Positions 49,471 through 54,067 of a stretch of 54,067 nucleotides of DNA are shown piece by piece. Within the stretch, counting starts at the first letter, position 1. Every line of letters begins with the position of its first letter. The DNA lies in contig JAKJEM010000005.1 in NCBI GenBank assembly GCA_022705425.1, positions 59,601-113,667 of the forward strand. Direction: 5' to 3'. The notes under the pieces were generated by a model that did not search any database, was not told the DNA's origin, and saw only the letters and a program-made list of their open reading frames with translations. The stretch is from Planctomycetota bacterium (GTDB taxonomy: Bacteria > Planctomycetota > Brocadiia > CAIUPP01). The position numbers were made by a program, and so were the translations under genes.

Positions 49471-50499
49471 TCAGATTGCGCCGCCGGGCGGAGGCAGCTT
49501 CCGCGCGCGATAGAAGGTCAGGACCGATTGCCCTGCGGACACGACGGCCCGGTGCGGCAAGGCCATCAGCAGGCCGTCGCATGGCGCGCGCAGGACGCGG
49601 ACGATGCGGGGATCGTCGAGCTTCACCGCGCGCCCGAGCCGTGCGCCCTTCTCATGCCGGCCGCCCGGCTCGACCTCCGGCACGACGAGCGCGTCCCACG
49701 GCAGGCGCATCGGGCGGAAGTCGCCCCGCCGGAACTCCAGCAGAAACTGCTCCGGCAAAGGTCTCTCCGGACCGGGCAGCATTCCCAGATGGCGCAGGAG
49801 GTTGTCGAGTCCGCGCCGTCCGGCCTCCGCGCCGGAGCGGAAGACCCGCGTCTGGGGGGTCAGCTCGACCGTGATCGCCGTCTTGCCCGCGCGCATCGCC
49901 CACAGGCTCAGGAAGCCGGGATGGTCCGTCAGGGGATAGCGATGGAGGTGCGGCAGGCCGAAGCGCCGCCCGAACTCGATGGCCGCGTCGCTGTAGCCGA
50001 TCACCCCCGCCGGGCCGGAGTCGGACCAGCAGTGGAAATCCACGAGGTGGGACGCCCCGGCGACGACGCAGCGGCGCAGCGCTTCGACCAGGCGCTCGTG
50101 GAGCGTGCCGTCGCCCTTGCCCGGCCACAGGCGGTTGAGGTTGCGCCCGCAGCTCTGCCGGTTCAGGCGTAGCGGGCAGGCGCCGGGCATCATCCCCAGC
50201 GCCCGCGCGCGCTTGAGACGCGCCGGGGGAATCTCGCACTCGAAGCCGCCCCGCAGCGCCTCGACATTCGCCAGCGGCGCCGCACGGATCGTGCCGCGCA
50301 GCCGGGAGACATCCAGATCCCTCAACCACGCCGCCAGCATGGCCGGCCCCGTCGGTTCCATGCCGTGTTGCCCGGCCAGGATCGCCACCTCCGGGCCGGG
50401 GCGCGAACCGCGCGCCTCACACCACCAGAAGGAGGCCGCGCGTCCGCCACGGCGAACCGTCTCCCGATGCCACCGCAGCCGGGATGCCGGCTGTGTCAT
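49471..50499 (-). CDS. Succinylglutamate desuccinylase/aspartoacylase-family zinc enzyme
   Basis: A 342-residue protein with the M14-like metal signature: HGME (in GQHGMEPTG), the GRNLNRLWPG loop (family GRDLNR), DFHCW with the third zinc ligand His, and ELTP with the catalytic Glu position. It has no obvious signal peptide. Family enzymes hydrolyse acyl-amino acids (AspA, AstE) or peptides; many related proteins in environmental genomes have unknown substrates. Start at ATG 50499 with AGGAG upstream; an in-frame TTG further upstream would add six residues. It is the first gene of the 34832-50499 run, 78 bp downstream of the pseudopilin gene with a terminator between them. Its role in polysaccharide use (e.g. 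removing N-acyl or peptide groups) is inferred. Confidence 0.8.
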   Translation of the reverse strand: MTQPASRLRWHRETVRRGGRAASFWWCEARGSRPGPEVAILAGQHGMEPTGPAMLAAWLRDLDVSRLRGTIRAAPLANVEALRGGFECEIPPARLKRARALGMMPGACPLRLNRQSCGRNLNRLWPGKGDGTLHERLVEALRRCVVAGASHLVDFHCWSDSGPAGVIGYSDAAIEFGRRFGLPHLHRYPLTDHPGFLSLWAMRAGKTAITVELTPQTRVFRSGAEAGRRGLDNLLRHLGMLPGPERPLPEQFLLEFRRGDFRPMRLPWDALVVPEVEPGGRHEKGARLGRAVKLDDPRIVRVLRAPCDGLLMALPHRAVVSAGQSVLTFYRARKLPPPGGAI

Positions 50500-50515
50500 C
50501 TTCCTTTGCTCCTGC

Positions 50516-50550
50516 AAAATGAAGCGCCCCAGAAGGTCTTCCGGGGCGCT
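50516..50550 (-). terminator. Rho-independent-like terminator after the pseudopilin gene
   Basis: Arms AGCGCCCC (50523-50530) and GGGGCGCT (50543-50550) pair perfectly over 8 bp. An inner GAAG/CTTC pair extends the stem across an A-C mismatch. On the minus strand the stem is followed by TTCATTTT. It begins 27 bp after the pseudopilin stop and probably ends or attenuates its transcript. Confidence 0.65.
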
Positions 50551-50577
50551 CCCTCCGCGCTCGGTGTGGTTGCGGGC

Positions 50578-51915
50578 CTACGGACGGTCTATTCCTGCAT
50601 CGGCGTCGAAGTAGTGCCAGATGGTGTACCACGAGTACTCGCGATAGTTCGCCGCCGAGGGCGATATGCCGCTCTGGCCCTGGTTGTTCCCAAAGGAGGG
50701 AATGCCATAGGTGTACTGACGCAGCGTTGCCATCCAGAAGCCGATCTGGCCACTGTCGCGGTCGCCGCCGGTGGGGTTGCGCTGGTCCCACCAGGTGATG
50801 CGCTGCTCCGGGTCGCCGAACCAGCGCCCGCTCCAGTCCCCGTAGAGCACGTTGAACCCGTCGCGGTGCGTGAAGGCGTTGTCGCCGGCATTCAGCGTGC
50901 CGCCGTACTCCACCACAGAAGGACCGTTGCTGTAGCTGTCGGAGACGATGGCCCGATTGGCGAGTTGCTTGGGCGTCTTGAACTGGGCCGCGCCGCCGAC
51001 GGCGTAGTGGAGAGGCTTGGTGTAGGGAACGGGGATCGGATTCGGGCCGTTGTACGTGGCGCAGAGACCGTTGACGTTCCCCGGCGCGGCGGTCTTCGCG
51101 TCTTCGGGGGAATCACCGTGGGTGATGCCGCAGGCATTCGCCCACTGCAGATGAGAGCCATAGTATCCGTAACCGCCGCGCATCATCGTGCCGCGATAGA
51201 CATAGTCGCACGCGGCAGCGCGGGCGTAGCTCGTGTCGCCGACGGGGTGGCAGTCCTGCGAGTTGTTCGCGTTCGAGGGCAGCCACGTCCAGTTTCCGAA
51301 GAAGAGCGACTGTCGTCCGAACCCGCCCGCGCGCAGGAAATGGCGGAGCTTGTGGGCGGGCATGCCGCTGCCGACCATCGGGCCTGTCGGGCGGCTGTAG
51401 GTGGCGGAGGCCCCCGTGCTGCCGGAGATGCCGTCGCCGCTCGACGCGCAGAAGAAGGACCGGACGTCGTCCAGGTACCCGCACCAGATCAGGTAACCCA
51501 GGCCCACGGGGCCCATGCTCAACTTGCCCGGCTGGGCGACGGCCAGCGTCGTGCTGCGCCCCTGCGCAATCAGGCGCGGGTGCCCGATGCCGGTGTGGTG
51601 TTGCGTCGAAGGAAGGGCGAAGACGCTGCTGTTGCTGACCTCGTCGTACACCACCGACTGACCGTAGCTGAGGACGTTCGGCGGATTGCGTCCGTATCCC
51701 GGCCAGCTCGGGTAGTATCCGTTGTAGTCGCTGACGTACGACTCCAGACTCAACCCCATCTGCTTGAGGTTGTTCGCGCACGCGCTCCGGCGCGCCTTTT
51801 CCCGCGCGCCGGCCAGGGCGGGCAGGAGCATCGCCGCCAGGATCGCGATGATCGCGATGACCACCAGCAGTTCGATCAACGTAAAAGCCTGCGTCCATCG
51901 TCGCCACGCGCTCAT
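50578..51915 (-). CDS. Type II-secretion-like pseudopilin (H-X9-DG family) with prepilin leader
   Basis: A 445-residue protein with a prepilin leader: short positive start, cleavage before FTLIE (Ala10 at -1 instead of Gly), Glu at +5, and a hydrophobic stem ([19 protein letters not shown]). [15 protein letters not shown] follows the stem. Near the C-terminus comes the [11 protein letters not shown] block related to the H-X9-DG motif of large pseudopilins abundant in PVC-group genomes. The globular part is unusually rich in Ser/Gly/Asn/Tyr and would be surface exposed. It is cleaved and methylated by a PilD-type peptidase not seen here. AGGAGG precedes the ATG at 51915. It is 31 bp downstream of the regulator gene, so both are likely regulated together. 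Confidence 0.85.
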   Translation of the reverse strand: MSAWRRWTQAFTLIELLVVIAIIAILAAMLLPALAGAREKARRSACANNLKQMGLSLESYVSDYNGYYPSWPGYGRNPPNVLSYGQSVVYDEVSNSSVFALPSTQHHTGIGHPRLIAQGRSTTLAVAQPGKLSMGPVGLGYLIWCGYLDDVRSFFCASSGDGISGSTGASATYSRPTGPMVGSGMPAHKLRHFLRAGGFGRQSLFFGNWTWLPSNANNSQDCHPVGDTSYARAAACDYVYRGTMMRGGYGYYGSHLQWANACGITHGDSPEDAKTAAPGNVNGLCATYNGPNPIPVPYTKPLHYAVGGAAQFKTPKQLANRAIVSDSYSNGPSVVEYGGTLNAGDNAFTHRDGFNVLYGDWSGRWFGDPEQRITWWDQRNPTGGDRDSGQIGFWMATLRQYTYGIPSFGNNQGQSGISPSAANYREYSWYTIWHYFDADAGIDRP

Positions 51916-51946
51916 AGTTTGGTTCCTCCTCCCAGGCTCGAATCCG

Positions 51947-53035
51947 CTATGCCGTAGCGCCCTTCTTCAACGTGCAGCCCAGACACACCCGCCGCATCGG
52001 CGCCTTCGGACGCTCGATGCGTTCCAGCGCCAGCCGCGCCGCCGTGCGCCCCATCTCCTCCAGCGGCGCCGCCACCGTCGTCAAGTCGGGGTCGCCCGCG
52101 AAGCGCGGCGGCTGTCCGTCGAAACCGATGAGCCGCACGTCGCCGCCGAGCTCGATCCCGTGCGCCGCCGCGCCGTGGCACAACCCCATCGCCAGGTCGT
52201 CCGACGCCGCAAAGATCCCCAGCGGACGCGGCCCGCGGCGCAGAACCTCGGCGGCAATCCGAAGTCCGTCGGTGACCATGTAGTTGCTCACCGGCACAAG
52301 GTCTTCCGCCCCCAACGGCCGCCCCCAGCCCTGCTCGAACCCCTCCAGCCGAAGGCGCGAGAAGATTTCCCATCGCTCCGCGCCGCCGCCGGGACGCACG
52401 CCGACAAAAAGGGCTCGCGCGCAACCGACCTCGCGGAGATGACGCCCGGCAAGCATCCCGCCCTGGCGCGAGTCCGAGGTCACCACGTCGTAGCCCCCCG
52501 CCGAAGGGAAGACGCGCTCGCAGCTATGGGAGAGGATCACGAAGGGGTGACGCTCGACGGCAAGGTTCTCCGGGGCAACGTCGGCCCCCGCCCAGATGGC
52601 CGCGTCGTAGGCGCTTTCCCACGCCGCGGGATCGCGTTCGCCCCGCATGTCCACCAGGCGTCCCGAGCGCGCCTCGACCTCCGCGCGCGCCGCCGCCACC
52701 GCCCCCTCCAGGAACCGCGCGCCGGGCGATCCGTCGCCGCACGTCACCAAGCCGATCCGACGCCCCGACGCGCCCTGCAGTCCATTGAGCGCCGAGTCGC
52801 GCACATAGGTGCCCGACCCGCGCCGCCGCAGGACCCACCCCTCGCGCTCAAGGCGTTCGAGCCCGGAAAGGACGGCGTGAAAGCTGACCCCCAGCCGGTC
52901 CTTCAGCGCGCGAGTGCTCGCCAGCGTCTGTCCGGCCTGCAATTCCCCGTTCTCGATGGCGCGGCGAATATGACGATAGACCGCCTCGCCCGAGTGAGCG
53001 CGCACCAGACCGGAGCCGCAATCGAATGCTTTCAT
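51947..53035 (-). CDS. GntR-type winged-helix fused to LacI-type sugar-binding domain (transcriptional regulator)
   Basis: A 362-residue protein. A GntR-family winged helix at about 17-80 ([20 protein letters not shown], then [15 protein letters not shown]) is followed by a periplasmic-binding-like ligand domain at about 93-355 ([64 protein letters not shown]). The combination is typical of carbohydrate-responsive repressors (e.g. AraR-type architecture) that release DNA on sugar binding. The ATG at 53035 is chosen because AGGA sits 6 bases upstream; a GTG-type earlier start would add five residues. It is encoded upstream of the pseudopilin and degradation genes, so it probably controls them. 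Its operator is not identified. Confidence 0.85.
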   Translation of the reverse strand: MKAFDCGSGLVRAHSGEAVYRHIRRAIENGELQAGQTLASTRALKDRLGVSFHAVLSGLERLEREGWVLRRRGSGTYVRDSALNGLQGASGRRIGLVTCGDGSPGARFLEGAVAAARAEVEARSGRLVDMRGERDPAAWESAYDAAIWAGADVAPENLAVERHPFVILSHSCERVFPSAGGYDVVTSDSRQGGMLAGRHLREVGCARALFVGVRPGGGAERWEIFSRLRLEGFEQGWGRPLGAEDLVPVSNYMVTDGLRIAAEVLRRGPRPLGIFAASDDLAMGLCHGAAAHGIELGGDVRLIGFDGQPPRFAGDPDLTTVAAPLEEMGRTAARLALERIERPKAPMRRVCLGCTLKKGATA

Positions 53036-53106
53036 AACGCTTCCTATCACTCAGAACGCTTGCTGAATTGTAGGGACTTCTCTTCGACGTTGTCAACGTC
53101 CTTCGA

Positions 53107-53940
53107 TCACTGATTCTTCTCATCCTCGACGGCGGAGTACCATCGCGTCTCATACTCCAGTCCGTAGAAGGTCGCTTCCAGTGGAGGAAGGTTCTCGTTG
53201 ATGTACCGTGCCATGCTCCGCATCCCCGGCATTTCGGTCACGCCGTGCTCGACCACGATCAGACTTGCCCCGAGGTCGAGCAGCGGGAGACGTGTGAAGG
53301 TCTGAAAGGCCCGATCAAAGACCTGCACCAGGACATCCGCCCCGGCGTCGAGCATCTGCTCTTCGGGGATGTGACAGCCGACGCCGAGGGCCACCTTCTC
53401 GACACGGCGGTCGGGGTCGCCCATGACGGCTACGCCGCGCAGCCCGAACTCGCGCACCCGAGCGGCCACGAAACGGGCATAAGCGGCCACGGTAGTGGGC
53501 GCCACGCGATAGAGGCCGAGCGACTCCAGCGGGGCGTTGCGGTAGCGCCGCAAAGCAAGGCGGTCGGCGTCCTTCGCGCCGAGGTGTTCCATCCAGGAGT
53601 CGCGGATGCCGTACCGGGGGAAGAAGTCCCAGGTGTCGTGGAGGGCGAAGAGGGCCATTCCCGCCTCCCGGCAGATCTGCGCTCTCAGGCGGCCCCAGGC
53701 CGTATCGCGAAAGCGGGCCGCCGGCTCCCAGAACTCGCAGAAGCACGGCTCGTGGGTGATGTAGAGGTCGCACCCGTCGGCGGCCGCAGCGCGCAGGTTC
53801 GGCGCACAGGCACTCCAGCCCGCGCCGACCCGCCGCACCGGCTTCTCCGGGTCGCCGAGTTCAAGGGCATCCGCAGTCGCCGAACGGTTCACCCAGGGCG
53901 CGCGGCTCAAGAAGTGCTCGTGCAACTCTCGAACGGTCAT
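53107..53940 (-). CDS. Nif3-like (DUF34/GTP cyclohydrolase I type 2-like) metal-binding protein
   Basis: A 277-residue protein resembling the Nif3/DUF34 fold: DLYITHEPCF near residues 58-67 (family THxP metal ligand), LFALHDTWDF (His ligand) near 97-106, GVAVMGDPDRRVEKVALGVGCH in the middle, and a late ligand block VVEHGVTEMPGM near 230-241. Nif3 proteins bind two metal ions at a barrel centre; the cellular substrate is not settled. Start ATG at 53940 with GGAGGAG 4 bases upstream. It is 71 bp upstream of the GntR-LacI regulator on the same strand, so they may be co-transcribed. Confidence 0.75.
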   Translation of the reverse strand: MTVRELHEHFLSRAPWVNRSATADALELGDPEKPVRRVGAGWSACAPNLRAAAADGCDLYITHEPCFCEFWEPAARFRDTAWGRLRAQICREAGMALFALHDTWDFFPRYGIRDSWMEHLGAKDADRLALRRYRNAPLESLGLYRVAPTTVAAYARFVAARVREFGLRGVAVMGDPDRRVEKVALGVGCHIPEEQMLDAGADVLVQVFDRAFQTFTRLPLLDLGASLIVVEHGVTEMPGMRSMARYINENLPPLEATFYGLEYETRWYSAVEDEKNQ

Positions 53941-54067
53941 GGTCTCCTCCCGAATCGGATGTCTTCTTCCCCTCCGCCGCCGCCCGCACGGCCTCCGGCG
54001 TCGGCCCGATCCACAGCGCCGCCGCCGGGCCGGTCCACTTGAAGGAGGGATCGCCCCCGTTCGTGTA
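53861..54067 (-). CDS. Partial open frame at the right edge, possible C-terminus of an upstream gene
   Basis: On the minus strand a frame open at the window edge reads YTNGGDPSFKWTGPAAALW then IGPTPEAVRAAAEGK, protein-like in composition with strong third-position GC. It runs 80 bp into the Nif3-like gene before a TGA at 53861-53863, an unusually long overlap. It may be the last part of a gene mostly outside the window. Function not recognised. The other two frames here also stay open but look like shadows. Confidence 0.3.
   Translation of the reverse strand, partial: YTNGGDPSFKWTGPAAALWIGPTPEAVRAAAEGKKTSDSGGDHDRSRVARALLEPRALGEPFGDCGCP

Noticed and set aside
1..54067. CRISPR arrays, tRNA and rRNA genes
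   Set aside because: No regularly spaced direct repeats were noticed, and no tRNA cloverleaf or rRNA-like conserved block was seen in the short gaps. A tRNAscan/Infernal run would be decisive.
53941..54067. N-terminal extension of the Nif3-like gene to the window edge
   Set aside because: The frame is open but Arg-rich and low in information, whereas the ATG at 53940 has a strong GGAGGAG and matches the family start.

Overview
The window is about 54 kb of high-GC bacterial DNA, densely coding with mostly short gaps and many gene overlaps. The gene content points to an uncultured, polysaccharide-degrading, Gram-negative-type lineage. It has large secreted glycosidase-like proteins with LamG and RIFT-barrel domains, an H-X9-DG type pseudopilin, a GntR-LacI fusion regulator, a sigma factor with an extra DNA-binding N-terminus, PilT, and TolC/HlyD export parts. 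This combination is familiar from the PVC group (Lentisphaerota, Kiritimatiellota, Planctomycetota) and neighbouring candidate phyla such as Hydrogenedentota and Sumerlaeota. I cannot choose between them from sequence alone. No rRNA, tRNA or CRISPR array was seen.

Layout. 1-2.5 kb (+): the end of a PBP4-type carboxypeptidase, a thymidylate-synthase-like enzyme, an SGNH hydrolase, and a 35-codon stub of a uroporphyrinogen-decarboxylase-family gene that runs into a convergent MFS transporter. 3.8-10.6 kb (-): a tightly coupled five-gene operon with 1-4 bp overlaps. In order it encodes a regulator (receiver-like, zinc-ribbon and degenerate GGDEF regions), a processive family 2 glycosyltransferase, a TolC-like outer membrane protein fused to a TIM-barrel hydrolase-like domain, an HlyD/Alg44-like adaptor and RsmD. 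I read this as a synthase-dependent exopolysaccharide secretion machine with a TolC-type exit. It is the best candidate here for an undescribed system. 10.8-13.4 kb: a nucleoside deoxyribosyltransferase-like protein, an OB-HD exoribonuclease (YhaM type), a tRNA-binding-domain protein and a STAS protein. 13.5-21.5 kb (-): a GH10 xylanase, an alpha/alpha-toroid protein, the unusual sigma factor, an AMMECR1-like plus toroid protein coupled to an RsbW-STAS fusion, and PilT.

21.65-22.87 kb: a 71-bp double-hairpin repeat, then an IS630-family element. The IS sits in the TA of the stop codon of a YkgJ-type gene and supplies a new TGA from its own end. 22.9-28.8 kb: a YkgJ protein, a transglutaminase-like lipoprotein, a frameshifted glycosyl-hydrolase-like gene, an ICMT-like methyltransferase, an orphan beta-class DNA methyltransferase and a beta-phosphoglucomutase.

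29-54 kb is a polysaccharide-degradation region, almost entirely on the minus strand. It holds a 1620-residue GH42-like protein, a LamG lipoprotein (+), two PcRGLX/YetA-like RIFT-barrel proteins, a GH115-like alpha-glucuronidase, a LamG-helical-barrel protein, an RCC1-propeller lipoprotein, an aspartoacylase-like zinc enzyme, a pseudopilin, a GntR-LacI regulator and a Nif3-like protein. GH10, GH115 and RIFT-barrel lyase-like proteins together suggest glucuronoxylan- or pectin-like substrates. The pseudopilin, regulator and hydrolases probably form one regulated unit, with a terminator between the pseudopilin and the rest.
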